From positions 62,001 to 126,000 of the forward strand of contig NZ_JAAGOY010000007.1 in NCBI RefSeq assembly GCF_010500215.1: a stretch of 64,000 nucleotides of DNA, in the 5' to 3' direction. Shown piece after piece: positions 18,098-26,769 of this stretch. Source of the DNA: Aliiroseovarius sp. PrR006. GTDB taxonomy: Bacteria; Pseudomonadota; Alphaproteobacteria; Rhodobacterales; Rhodobacteraceae. The first letter of the stretch is position 1, and the number at the start of each line of letters is the position of its first letter. The position numbers and the translations under genes are program-made. The notes beneath the pieces were generated by a model. The model made no database searches. It was not told the DNA's origin and saw only the letters and a list, made by a program, of their open reading frames with translations.

Positions 18098-19747
18098 ATG
18101 AGCGTCACCGAGTGGTTCAAGATAGACTTTTCAGGCCCTACAACTGTAAATTCGCTGGACGATCCCGTTGCCCGCCGCATGGGGCAGATTGCACTGATCA
18201 TCGGACTTACCATTCTTCTGGCCGCCGTCTATGGCCGCCTGATGGGATACGGTTTGCGCCGGGACGAGATGATGTTCGTCCCGCCCGCACGTCTGATGGG
18301 CGAGCTAGAGCTCTACCAAGACATCTTCTATAATCACGTCCCCTATTCGGCATGGTATTTCCGCGGATTCGACCTGATCTTCGGCGCCGGAGGGCTTTTG
18401 TTCTCGGCCCGGGTGGGGATCTTTGCCGCATGGCTGATGCTGGCAGGCGTGACCAGCTGGCTAACCCTGCGTCTGTCCGGGTCGACGCGCTTGTCGCTGT
18501 TCTCGGCCGTTGCAATCCTGACCTGTCATCCTCTGATGAACGAACCGGGCATGGCCGCCTCGAATAATCTGTTGCAGCTGCCCTTTGCCCTTGCCGGGCT
18601 TGGCTTCTTCCTGATCGAGTTGAACGAGCGCCGCCTGCGGACCACACGCCTGTTTGCCTCGGGCCTGTGCCTGTCCATCGCGGCGGGCATGAAGGTCAGC
18701 GCAGTTGCGTTTATCCCACCGGTCGCTATCGCGGCGCTCCTGCTGCCAGCGGTCCTGCCCTTCAAGCTTCGCCTGCGTCGCGTGGCTCTGCCGATCCTGG
18801 TCGGGGGGCTGGTCGGAGCGCTGCCGCTCTTCATCCAGCTGCTGTCCGATCCGCAGCTCTTCCTGGCGCATATCGTTAAATTCCACACCGGCCCCCACGT
18901 TACCTATTGGGAGGTCAACCGCCTGACCGAACCCAGCCTTGCGCTGGGACTGGATGCGAAGGCGCAACTTGCTTACGGGATTTGGCTGGAAGGCGTTCCG
19001 TTGATCATTGGCTTCGTCATTCTGTGCTTTGTCTGGATGGCCCTTACGGGACGGAACGCACATCACGGCACAGACCAGCATGCAATTGGCCCGGTTCTGA
19101 TCACGTTCGGAACGCTTCTGACCACCGCTGTGATAAGCCTCCTGCCGACGCCCGGTTTCTCACAATACTACATCGTGCCGCTTGTGGTACTGCCCATTCT
19201 GGCCGCCTTAATGTTCGCGCGCGTGCCGTGGACAAAACACGACTATACGCGCCCGGTTCTGGCGGCGGCATCGCTTCTGTGTGTGCTAACCGCACTGCCT
19301 TGGCTTGCGCCCGAGCTGCGTACCACGCTGGGGGCCGGCACGTCGACGCCGCAGCGCATAAACGCGGGTGGGCGGGCCCTTGCGGCCACGATGACAGATC
19401 AAGGCATCGTCAACGGCAAAGTGGCGACCTTCCTGCCCATCTATCCGCTTGAGGCCGGGCTGGATGTCTATCCGGAACTGGCCACCGGGCAATTCGCCTA
19501 TCGCATCGCGGCACATACGGAACCTGACCTAGCCAAACACTACGTCATGGCCGGAGCAGACCAGATCACATCCGTATTTGACCGAGAGCCACCAGCCGCT
19601 TTCCTTCTGGGCTATGAACCAGCGCTGGAAGCACCGCTTTTGAATTATGCAAAGGCCCATGGCTATCGCGAGGTTTCCGTAGGCGGCCTGAACAATCGCT
19701 ATGGCGAGGGCCGTGTTTTTCTTCAACCCGGGGAGATTTCCGAATGA
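18098..19747 (+). CDS. Multispanning membrane glycosyltransferase-like protein (GT-C fold)
   Basis: 549 residues with about ten hydrophobic segments. The first helix is followed by an extracytoplasmic loop holding RRDEMM and then YQDIFYNHVPYSAWYFRG, the acidic pair and Y-x-D/H-x-P pattern of GT39/ArnT-like enzymes that use polyprenyl-phosphate sugars. The C-terminal part is a soluble domain. The frame is open 14 codons upstream, but the ATG at 18098 has a GCGGAGAC ribosome site. It follows the GT4 gene after about 100 bases and probably acts on the same glycan. Donor and acceptor cannot be deduced. Confidence 0.75.
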   Translation: MSVTEWFKIDFSGPTTVNSLDDPVARRMGQIALIIGLTILLAAVYGRLMGYGLRRDEMMFVPPARLMGELELYQDIFYNHVPYSAWYFRGFDLIFGAGGLLFSARVGIFAAWLMLAGVTSWLTLRLSGSTRLSLFSAVAILTCHPLMNEPGMAASNNLLQLPFALAGLGFFLIELNERRLRTTRLFASGLCLSIAAGMKVSAVAFIPPVAIAALLLPAVLPFKLRLRRVALPILVGGLVGALPLFIQLLSDPQLFLAHIVKFHTGPHVTYWEVNRLTEPSLALGLDAKAQLAYGIWLEGVPLIIGFVILCFVWMALTGRNAHHGTDQHAIGPVLITFGTLLTTAVISLLPTPGFSQYYIVPLVVLPILAALMFARVPWTKHDYTRPVLAAASLLCVLTALPWLAPELRTTLGAGTSTPQRINAGGRALAATMTDQGIVNGKVATFLPIYPLEAGLDVYPELATGQFAYRIAAHTEPDLAKHYVMAGADQITSVFDREPPAAFLLGYEPALEAPLLNYAKAHGYREVSVGGLNNRYGEGRVFLQPGEISE

Positions 19748-19862
19748 TCCCCATCCATCAACCATTTCAACCAATCAATTTTCTAAACCGCGTCCCTAGG
19801 GTGGCACTGATCGGAACGCCATTCACTCTCGTTCAAACATCATTCAAAGGGGGGAACGAACT

Positions 19863-20516
19863 ATGCAGACAATCTTGCTAGCCGGTGGCTTGGGCTCGCG
19901 TCTGGCCGAGGAAACCGTCACCATCCCAAAACCAATGGTCGAGGTCGGCGGCCGCCCGATCATCACCCGCGTCATGGATATCTACAGCCAATTTGGGCAT
20001 AATGATTTCATTGTCGCGGCGGGGTATAAACCACTGTTTATTAAGTGATACCTCTCGAACTACCATCTGACATACAACAACATCACGGTGTCTTTGGACA
20101 GCAGCAAGATGGACCTTGTGCCCGCCTTGCCCGGTGGTTGGAATGTTTCCGTTGTGGACACCGCCCCCAGAGCCATGAGCAGTGGACGCATTCGACGCTT
20201 GAAGGAATGGCTAAAGCCCGGCCCCTTCATGGTCACCTATTCCGATGGGCTGGGGAACATCAACATCAATGCGCTGATCGAGTTGAAGCCTTTACCGAAA
20301 GGGTTAGTCGGAGCGACACTAGGATTAATGGCGGTTTATTTTATCTTTGAGACCGAAGTCATGGACTATTTCGTCGATGACATGGAGCCACTCGAGCAAT
20401 CCCCCTTGCGTCAAATGGCGCAGGATTGCGAGCTGATGGCCTTCAAACATAACGGCTTCTGGCAGTCAATGGACACAATCCGGGACCGAAACATGCTGGA
20501 CGATCTGTGCGAAGAC
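19863..20516 (+). pseudogene. rfbF: Broken glucose-1-phosphate cytidylyltransferase
   Basis: RfbF makes CDP-glucose for dideoxy sugars. The start is intact (ILLAGGLGSRLAEETVTIPK, then KPMVEVGGRP) behind a strong AAGGGGGG site. Codon 62 is an in-frame TGA (20046-20048), and homology continues in the same frame afterwards (YLSNYHLTYNN, PGPFMVTYSDGLGN). Near 20285 some tens of codons are missing and the frame shifts to read EAFTERVSRSDTRINGGLFYL. Near 20345 it shifts back (ETEVMDYF to HNGFWQSMDTIRDRNMLDDL). The last codons are removed by the IS at 20517. The gene cannot make a full protein. Confidence 0.85.
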
Positions 20517-20602
20517 TGTCTGATGTCAGCGCTAATGGGTCCAAATAGGTTCATTTGCTAAGAGAGTGTCTGTTGCTCATCGTAACCACTGAGGAGTGGA
20601 CG

Positions 20603-20968
20603 ATGAGAAAGACAACGAAGAGCCCTGGCGAGAAAATCGTCAAAGACATCAAGCGCGCCACGCGCAAGCAATATTCCAGCGAAGAGAAGATTAGGGTCGT
20701 GTTGGATGGCCTGCGTGGCGAAGACAGTATCGCTGAGCTTTGCCGTCGCGAAGGCATATCGCAGGGCATCTACTACAAGTGATCGAAGGACTTCAGGGAA
20801 GCTGGGAAGAAGCGGCTGGCTGGCGATACAGCGCGTGCAGCGAACACTGACGAAGTGAAGGAACTGCGTCGCGAAGCAAAAGATCTCAAGGAGGTCATCG
20901 CGGAACAGACGCTCGAACTGTGTCTGCTCAAAAAAAGCATGCTCGGGGATGGGGACGACCACGAATGA
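20603..20968 (+). pseudogene. IS3-family OrfA (helix-turn-helix) with in-frame stop
   Basis: The DNA-binding part of the transposase: a helix-turn-helix (SSEEKIRVVLDGLRGEDSIAEL through CRREGISQGIYYK) followed by a coiled coil (DEVKELRREAKDLKEVIAEQ). Codon 60, normally Trp in GIYYKW, is TGA (20780-20782). Homology continues in frame to the true stop at 20966-20968. A run of seven A (20930-20936) is the usual site for a -1 shift into OrfB. With the nonsense codon, neither OrfA nor the OrfAB fusion should be made, so the copy is probably immobile by itself. Confidence 0.8.
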
Positions 20969-21945
20969 GATATCCTGCATCAGAAAAACTGGAGATCATT
21001 CGGCTCGTGGAGGAAAGCCATCTGTCAGCGCGTCGGACACTGGCCAAACTGGGTATTCCCCGCACCACGTTCTATCGCTGGTATGACCGATATCTGCAGC
21101 GCGGCGAGGCCGGATTAAAGGATCAATCTCCGAAGCCCAATCACGTTTGGAACCGCGTTCCCACCGATGTGAAGCGTAAGGTTGTGGATCTTGCACTGAA
21201 GGAAACAGAGCTGTCGCCACGCGAACTGGCCGTGACGTTCACCGATCAAGAACGCTATTTTGTATCGGAATCCACAGTGTATCGTACACTCAAGGCGCTT
21301 GATCTGATCACCAGTCCCGCATTCATCGTCCTGAAGGCTGCCGATGAGTTCCAGCACAAGACGACTGCAATCAACCAGCTATGGCAGACGGACTTCACTT
21401 ACATCAAGGTCCTCGGCTGGGACTGGTTCTACCTCAGTACGGTCCTCGACAATTACAGCCGCTATATCGTCTCATGGAAGCTCTGCACCAACAGGAGGGC
21501 TGAGGACGTGACGGATACGTTAGAACTCGCGTTGCAGGCGTCTGGCTGCGATCAGGTCCACGTCATCCATAAGCCACGTCTGCTCAGCGACAACGGCTCC
21601 AGTTATGTCTCCGGCAACTTGGCCGAAGGGCTGAAAGGCAAAGGCATGAAGCACTCACGCGGTGCGCCGTATCATCCGCAAACCCAGGGTAAGATTGAGC
21701 GGTGGCATCAAACTCTGAAGAACCGCATCCTATTGGAAAACTACTTCTTGCCCGGTGATCTTGAGGCCCAGATCGAAGCCTTCGTCGATCACTACAACCA
21801 TCAGCGTTATCACGAGAGCATCAACAATGTCACACCAGCCGACGTTTACTTCGGACGCGACAAAACCATTCTAAAGCAAAGGGAAAGGATCAAACGAAAG
21901 ACGCTCGAAGCGCGACGCTTGCATCACCGCCAGCACGCCGCATAA
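20965..21945 (+). CDS. IS3-family transposase OrfB (DDE integrase)
   Basis: 326 residues starting at the ATG that overlaps the OrfA stop (ATGA), or read by -1 frameshift from the A7 run. The N-terminal part is a helix-turn-helix (RRTLAKLGIPRTTFYRWYDRY). The integrase core has the DDE acids in QTDFTYIK, LSDNGSSY and GKIERWHQTLKNR, and the C-terminal NHQRYHESINNVTPADVYFGR. The frame is intact, unlike OrfA. Confidence 0.9.
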   Translation: MRYPASEKLEIIRLVEESHLSARRTLAKLGIPRTTFYRWYDRYLQRGEAGLKDQSPKPNHVWNRVPTDVKRKVVDLALKETELSPRELAVTFTDQERYFVSESTVYRTLKALDLITSPAFIVLKAADEFQHKTTAINQLWQTDFTYIKVLGWDWFYLSTVLDNYSRYIVSWKLCTNRRAEDVTDTLELALQASGCDQVHVIHKPRLLSDNGSSYVSGNLAEGLKGKGMKHSRGAPYHPQTQGKIERWHQTLKNRILLENYFLPGDLEAQIEAFVDHYNHQRYHESINNVTPADVYFGRDKTILKQRERIKRKTLEARRLHHRQHAA

Positions 21946-22019
21946 TCAAACCTACAAGATGAGCCAAACGCTCTCTTACTTCAGGCCAACATTGGTCCCA
22001 AAAACTCTGACGACGGACA

Positions 22020-22516
22020 CTTGACGCCCTGAAAGAGAAGTATCCTGGAGAAAGCGAAATGATGTCTATGGCCGGATGATAGAAGGCCTTTTCGGAGACA
22101 CCAACACCAGAAAACGCTATATTAGCCGCTTGGTTCATCACTTCATCACGGCTGTTGAATATGACGAACACAACCAATTTGATGAACCTCTTTTAAGGTT
22201 CCGTGCAAAACTGGCCTCACCCCAAGCTCGATTTTTGAAGTCTTAGAAAAAGCTGGTCTTTGCTGAGGCTATCAAAAGCCCAAGCGCCCAGCATCTGGAA
22301 TTCAAGGGGCAAAGTATGGTCGTTTCCGTTTTTGAAGCCCTGCAATCAGACCCCAAGCGGTTGTTACCGTCAGATACGTTCCAAAAGTATGAAGCGGAAA
22401 GCGCCGGTTTGAGGGTGATATGCGATTTCGTTGCGGGCATGACCGACACCTACTTGTTGAAGACCTACGAACGCCTGTTTGCTCCTCGCTTGGGATCGGT
22501 GTTTGATAAACTCTGA
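22020..22516 (+). pseudogene. dgt: C-terminal remnant of a dGTPase (HD superfamily)
   Basis: The sequence right of the IS encodes the end of a deoxyguanosinetriphosphate triphosphohydrolase. DALKEKYPGES reads in one frame, then after a shift near 22055 NDVYGRMIEGLFGDTNTRKR and SRLVHHFITAV, then an in-frame TAG (22243-22245), then VFEALQSDPKRLL and CDFVAGMTDTYLLKTYERLF. The catalytic HD part is absent. The DNA is less GC-rich than the surroundings. It is unrelated to the rfbF remnant left of the IS. A short ATG frame (22316-22516) is only part of this remnant. Confidence 0.75.
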
Positions 22517-22601
22517 AGAACCAATTCAGATTCAAGAGGTTTTGCGGGCTTCGAGAGGCTGAGATGGTGTAATTTGAATCCTCTGATCTCGGCGCCGCGC
22601 A

Positions 22602-22639
22602 TAAAAAAGAAAGAGCCACCGCTCAATAGGAGCGGTGGC
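22602..22639 (-). terminator. Strong terminator after nrdJ
   Basis: Perfect 10-bp stem GCCACCGCTC (22615-22624) / GAGCGGTGGC (22630-22639), loop AATAG. On the minus strand it is followed by CTCTTTCTTTTTTAT. It lies about 95 bases beyond the nrdJ stop. Confidence 0.92.
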
Positions 22640-22733
22640 AAGGTTTTGGTGGTTAGAACTGCAATTTAGGCTGGTGAAATTGCAAACTGTTGTTGGTTCT
22701 CACTTCACATAACGACGAAACAGCCATCCGGTC

Positions 22734-24989
22734 TTAGCCGCACTTGGAATGACCACAGGAGCCACACGTCATGCAGCCTTCGATCATGCGCATGTCAAAC
22801 TGACCACAGCTGGGGCAGGCTTTGCCGCGCGGAGGCTCGCCAAGGTTCACGACCTCGGCCTGCGGGTCGGACTTCAGGCCCATGCCTTCACCTTCCAAGA
22901 ACCCGGTCGCGATCATGTGACGCTCGATCACCGAGCCGATGGCTGCAAGGATCGACGGGATATATTTCCCGTCCATCCACGCCCCACCACGCGGGTCGAA
23001 CACGGCTTTCAGTTCTTCCACGACGAAGCTGACGTCGCCCCCACGGCGGAACACGGCCGAGATCATGCGGGTCAACGCGACGGTCCAGGCGAAGTGCTCC
23101 ATGTTCTTCGAGTTGATGAACACCTCGAACGGGCGGCGGTGGCCGTTGATGATCAGGTCGTTCACGGTGATATAGATCGCATGCTCACTATCGGGCCATT
23201 TCACCTTGTAGGTATGGCCTTCCAACGATTGCGGGCGGTCAAGCGGTTCCGAGATGTAAACCACGTCTGCGCCGCTATCGGCCTCGGGCGCCTTTTCGCT
23301 TTCTTCGGACACCGACAGAACCGATCCGGTCACGTCGTTCGGGCGATAGGTGGTGCAGCCCTTACAACCGGTTTCCCACGCTTCCATGTAGACGTCCTTG
23401 AAGTCATCAAAGCTAATGTCTTCCGGGCAGTTAATAGTCTTGGAAATCGAGCTGTCTATCCATTTCTGTGCCGCTGCCTGCATCTTCACGTGATCCATCG
23501 GCGCCAGCGTCTGGGCGTTGACGAAATAGTCCGGCAGTTCCTTGTCGCCAAACTTGTCGCGCCACAGCTGAACGGCATAGTCTACGACCTCTTCTTCGGT
23601 GCGTGTGCCGTCCGGCTGCAGCACCTTACGGGTATAGGCATAGGCGAAGACCGGCTCGATCCCCGAGGACACGTTGCCCGCGTAAAGGCTGATCGTCCCC
23701 GTCGGCGCGATCGAGGTCAGCAGCGCGTTGCGGATGCCGTGCTTACGGATCGCGTCACGCACATCGTCATCCATGTGTTGGAGCGAGCCCGAGGCAAGAT
23801 ACTTGTCTGCATCAAACAGCGGGAACGGACCTTTTTCCTTGGCCAGCTCGACCGACGCCAGATAGGACTCGCGAGCGATCTGCTTCATCCACGCTTCGGT
23901 CTGGGCCGCGGCCTCGTCCGAGCCGTAACGCAGCCCCAGCATCAAAAGCGCATCTGCCAGACCGGTCACGCCAAGGCCGATGCGGCGCTTGGCTTGGGCT
24001 TCCTGTGCCTGAGCTTCCAGCGGGAAGCGGCTTTCATCCACCACGTTGTCCATCATGCGCACAGCGGTCGAGACCAGCTCGGTCAAGGCATCGCCATCCA
24101 ATTCCGCGGTCTCTTCGAACGGGTCCTTGACCATTTTCGCAAGGTTGATCGAGCCCAGCAGACAGGCGCCATAGGGCGGCAGGGGTTGTTCGCCACAGGG
24201 GTTGGTGGCGGCGATCGTCTCGCAATAGTTCAGATTGTTCATCTGGTTGATGCGGTCGATGAAAATCACGCCCGGCTCGGCGTAATCATAGGTGGCTTTC
24301 ATGATCTTATTCCAAAGATCACGCGCCTCAACCGTGTGATAGACGGTGCCGTTGAACTTCAGATCCCAGCTGCCATCCGACTTCACGGCTTCCATGAAAT
24401 CATCGGTAACCAGAACCGACATGTTGAACATACGCAGACGGGCAGCGTCGGATTTCGCGGTGATAAAATCCTGAATATCGGGGTGGTCACAGCGCATCGT
24501 TGCCATCATCGCCCCGCGACGCGAGCCTGCGGACATGATCGTCCGGCACATCGCATCCCACACGTCCATGAAGCTGAGCGGGCCCGAGGCATCTGCGGCC
24601 ACGCCCATTACATCAGCGCCACGCGGGCGGATGGTCGAGAAGTCATAGCCGATGCCACCACCCTGCTGCATGGTCAGCGCGGCTTCTTTCAGCATGTCGA
24701 AAATACCCGACATGCTGTCCGGGATAGTGCCCATGACGAAGCAGTTAAACAGGGTGACCGAGCGACCGGTGCCTGCACCGGCGGTGATGCGGCCTGCGGG
24801 CAGGTATTTGAAATCGTCCAGCGCGTTATAGAATCGCTCTTCCTGCTTGGGTTCCGAGGCGGACAGGGCGCGTGCGATCCGGCGCCACGTGTCTTCAACC
24901 GTCTGATCCTGAGGCGTCCCATCGGCCTTTTTGAGGCGATATTTCATATCCCAGATCTGTTCGGCGATGGGGGCGGCAAAGCGGCTCAT
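22734..24989 (-). CDS. nrdJ: Adenosylcobalamin-dependent (class II) ribonucleoside-diphosphate reductase
   Basis: Makes deoxyribonucleotides using coenzyme B12 and needs no oxygen or separate radical subunit. The 751 residues contain the catalytic barrel with FNCFVMGTIPDSMSGIFDML, GGGIGYDFSTIRPRG, the NPCGEQPLPPYGACLLGSINL active-site loop and APTGTISLYAGNVSSGIEPVF. The C-terminus is a Cys-rich tail (CPSCGQFD, CMTCGSCGHSKCG) for reduction. The start at 24989 (MSRFAAPIAEQIWDMKY) fits relatives; the frame is open 31 codons further without homology. A perfect palindrome at 25143-25152 could be an NrdR-type site. Coenzyme B12 is also needed by ecm in this window. Confidence 0.96.
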   Translation of the reverse strand: MSRFAAPIAEQIWDMKYRLKKADGTPQDQTVEDTWRRIARALSASEPKQEERFYNALDDFKYLPAGRITAGAGTGRSVTLFNCFVMGTIPDSMSGIFDMLKEAALTMQQGGGIGYDFSTIRPRGADVMGVAADASGPLSFMDVWDAMCRTIMSAGSRRGAMMATMRCDHPDIQDFITAKSDAARLRMFNMSVLVTDDFMEAVKSDGSWDLKFNGTVYHTVEARDLWNKIMKATYDYAEPGVIFIDRINQMNNLNYCETIAATNPCGEQPLPPYGACLLGSINLAKMVKDPFEETAELDGDALTELVSTAVRMMDNVVDESRFPLEAQAQEAQAKRRIGLGVTGLADALLMLGLRYGSDEAAAQTEAWMKQIARESYLASVELAKEKGPFPLFDADKYLASGSLQHMDDDVRDAIRKHGIRNALLTSIAPTGTISLYAGNVSSGIEPVFAYAYTRKVLQPDGTRTEEEVVDYAVQLWRDKFGDKELPDYFVNAQTLAPMDHVKMQAAAQKWIDSSISKTINCPEDISFDDFKDVYMEAWETGCKGCTTYRPNDVTGSVLSVSEESEKAPEADSGADVVYISEPLDRPQSLEGHTYKVKWPDSEHAIYITVNDLIINGHRRPFEVFINSKNMEHFAWTVALTRMISAVFRRGGDVSFVVEELKAVFDPRGGAWMDGKYIPSILAAIGSVIERHMIATGFLEGEGMGLKSDPQAEVVNLGEPPRGKACPSCGQFDMRMIEGCMTCGSCGHSKCG

Positions 24990-25142
24990 ACGATTGGTTC
25001 CTGTTCGGCTTGGAGGGCTTTCCACAATACGTGAGAGGCCCATTTTGGTCAATGGTCGCGCGACCTTTTCCGAGCGTTGCAACCGGCACGTGCAGCGATT
25101 GCGAATCCCGAACAGGGCGCGTAAGATCGGACTTCTAGAACA

Positions 25143-25152
25143 CTACATGTAG
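25143..25152. promoter_or_regulatory. Possible NrdR-type palindrome between nrdJ and DUF1489
   Basis: CTACATGTAG is a perfect 10-bp palindrome, in context ACACTACATGTAGATGT, about 155 bases before nrdJ and immediately before the divergent DUF1489 gene. NrdR boxes normally come in pairs about three helical turns apart; I see no second copy. Confidence 0.3.
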
Positions 25153-25161
25153 ATGTGGAAG

Positions 25162-25596
25162 ATGGCAAAGCACGTAAATCTGGTAAAACTATGCGTTGGC
25201 GCTGAGAAGGTCGAAGATCTGACCGCGTGGCAGAATATGCGCATGGGACAGACCGGATTGCCCAACCCCCAACACGTCACCCGTATGTGGCCCAAACGCG
25301 AAACCGAGCTTGTTGCAGGAGGTTCGCTTTATTGGGTGTTCAAGGGGCTGATACTGGCCCGTCAGCGCATTTTGCGGCTGGACGAGGTCATTGGGCAAGA
25401 CGGCATCCGCCGCTGTGGATTGGTGCTGGACCATCAGGTTGTCCTGACCGAAAGCACACCGCGCCGGGCGTTTCAGGGCTGGCGCTATCTGTCGGCGGAA
25501 GATGCGCCGCGTGACTTAAAAGCAAATGCCCCCTCGGACAAAGAGCCCCTGCCTGCTGAACTGGCCTCGGCTTTGGCGGAAATCGGCATCCGTTAA
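25162..25596 (+). CDS. DUF1489 family protein
   Basis: A 144-residue protein matching the DUF1489 family typical of Alphaproteobacteria. It starts with HVNLVKLCVGAEKVEDLTAWQ and continues with MWPKRETELVAGGSLYWVFKGLILARQ and CGLVLDHQVVLTESTPRRAFQGWRYL, motifs that define the family. Function is unknown. No signal peptide or membrane segment is seen. I prefer the ATG at 25162 over the one at 25153, since relatives start a few residues before the VNLVKL motif. It is monocistronic, divergent from nrdJ, and has its own strong terminator. Confidence 0.88.
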   Translation: MAKHVNLVKLCVGAEKVEDLTAWQNMRMGQTGLPNPQHVTRMWPKRETELVAGGSLYWVFKGLILARQRILRLDEVIGQDGIRRCGLVLDHQVVLTESTPRRAFQGWRYLSAEDAPRDLKANAPSDKEPLPAELASALAEIGIR

Positions 25597-25724
25597 AACT
25601 GTCGCAAAAGATTTGCATCCACACGGCAGATTAGGCCCGTGCCCGATTCCGATTTCACCGGATGCCCGCCCGGCAAAATCGATGGCACATCGCGTGCCCG
25701 TCTGGTCCAATCGCACGCAGTTTA

Positions 25725-25758
25725 CGCTCTGACGGCAGCCCCCTACGCCGTCAGAGCG
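25725..25758 (+). terminator. Terminator after DUF1489 gene
   Basis: Perfect 12-bp stem CGCTCTGACGGC (25725-25736) / GCCGTCAGAGCG (25747-25758), 10-base loop, followed by TTTTCGCTTTT. It also insulates ilvE, 70 bases further on. Confidence 0.92.
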
Positions 25759-25828
25759 TTTTCGCTTTTGTTGCTCTTGGAACGATCCGCAATCGCTGTT
25801 AGCCTCCGGGCGATTTCAGGAGGACACC

Positions 25829-26695
25829 ATGGCAATCGGCACCAACATCCGCACCTATTTCAACGGGACGTGGCACAACGAAGATCTAGCCGTGATGAAA
25901 GCGGCTGACCATGGATCGTGGCTGGGCACTACCGTATTTGACGGCGCGCGTTTCTTCGAAGGTGTTCACCCCGATTTGGAGGCACACTGCGCCCGCACCA
26001 ACCGCTCGGCCGAGGCGCTGATGATCACGCCGACCGTGACAACCGAGCAGATGATCGAGATCGTGAAAGAAGGGTTGGCACTGTTTCCGAAAGATGCTGC
26101 CGTCTATATCCGCCCGATGTATTGGGCCATTGATGGCGGACATATGGGCGTGGCCCCGCAGGAAAACAGCACCGGATTTGCCATCTCGCTTGAGCAGATT
26201 GCAATGGCACCTGCGCAGGCGTCGTCCAGACTGACCACCACCCGATTCCGCCGCCCCACTTTGGACAGTGCAGTCGTGAACGCAAAGGCCGGGTGCCTCT
26301 ATCCCAACAACGCCCGGATGCTGATGGAGGCGCGCGCCAAGGGATTCGACAACGCGTTGTCGCTCGACGCGCTTGGCAACGTGGCCGAGACCGCGACGGC
26401 GAATATCTTCATGGTCAAAGATGGCGAGATTTTCACCCCGATCGCCAATGGCTGTTTCCTAGCCGGAATCACCCGCGCGCGCCACATCAACAACCTGCGC
26501 GCCGACGGCTATACCGTGCATGAAACCGTTCTGGGCACGGATGATTTCCACAATGCGGACGAGGTTTTCGCCTCGGGCAACATGTCCAAAGTGACACCTG
26601 TCAGTGCCTTTGAAGACACGCAGTATAACGTCGGTCCGGTGACCCAGCGCGTGCGCGAGCTGTATTGGGACTGGGCGCTTTCCGGCAAGGACTAA
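25829..26695 (+). CDS. ilvE: Branched-chain amino acid aminotransferase
   Basis: PLP-dependent class IV aminotransferase that interconverts Leu, Ile and Val with their 2-oxo acids. The 288 residues include FDGARFFEGVHPDLEAH, the PLP lysine in VNAKAGCLYPNNARML, the conserved Glu region in NVAETATANIFMVKDG, and the late ASGNMSKVTPVSAFE. The short-form sequence and LYWDWALSG end are typical of Rhodobacterales. It has a good ribosome site (CAGGAGGACACC). It is preceded by a terminator and followed by a universal stress gene after 74 bases. Confidence 0.93.
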   Translation: MAIGTNIRTYFNGTWHNEDLAVMKAADHGSWLGTTVFDGARFFEGVHPDLEAHCARTNRSAEALMITPTVTTEQMIEIVKEGLALFPKDAAVYIRPMYWAIDGGHMGVAPQENSTGFAISLEQIAMAPAQASSRLTTTRFRRPTLDSAVVNAKAGCLYPNNARMLMEARAKGFDNALSLDALGNVAETATANIFMVKDGEIFTPIANGCFLAGITRARHINNLRADGYTVHETVLGTDDFHNADEVFASGNMSKVTPVSAFEDTQYNVGPVTQRVRELYWDWALSGKD

Positions 26696-26769
26696 GCCCA
26701 GAGCGTGCAGAAAAACGATAGACACTCCCGGGATGCTCGGGCAGAGTAATCCCGTTTCGGAGGACATCT

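Larger units (their letters stand above)
20517..22019 (+). mobile_element. IS3-family insertion sequence, 1503 bp
   Basis: Two overlapping transposase frames are bounded by imperfect inverted repeats of about 29 bases beginning TGTC-T-G-A-TGTCAG on the left and, reading inward from the right end, TGTCCGTCGTCAG. The left copy starts at 20517 and the right copy ends at 22019. No target duplication is visible: the left flank ends in GAC and the right flank begins CTT. The left flank is rfbF and the right flank a dGTPase gene, so the element marks a rearrangement rather than a simple insertion. Confidence 0.88.

Noticed and set aside
22316-22516. Separate small gene from ATG 22316
   Set aside because: It is the in-frame continuation of the dGTPase remnant after a TAG.
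22749-25034. 761-codon open frame antisense to nrdJ
   Set aside because: High GC with third-position bias gives long antisense frames; the translation lacks motifs and is rich in Arg, His and Gly, while nrdJ is certain.
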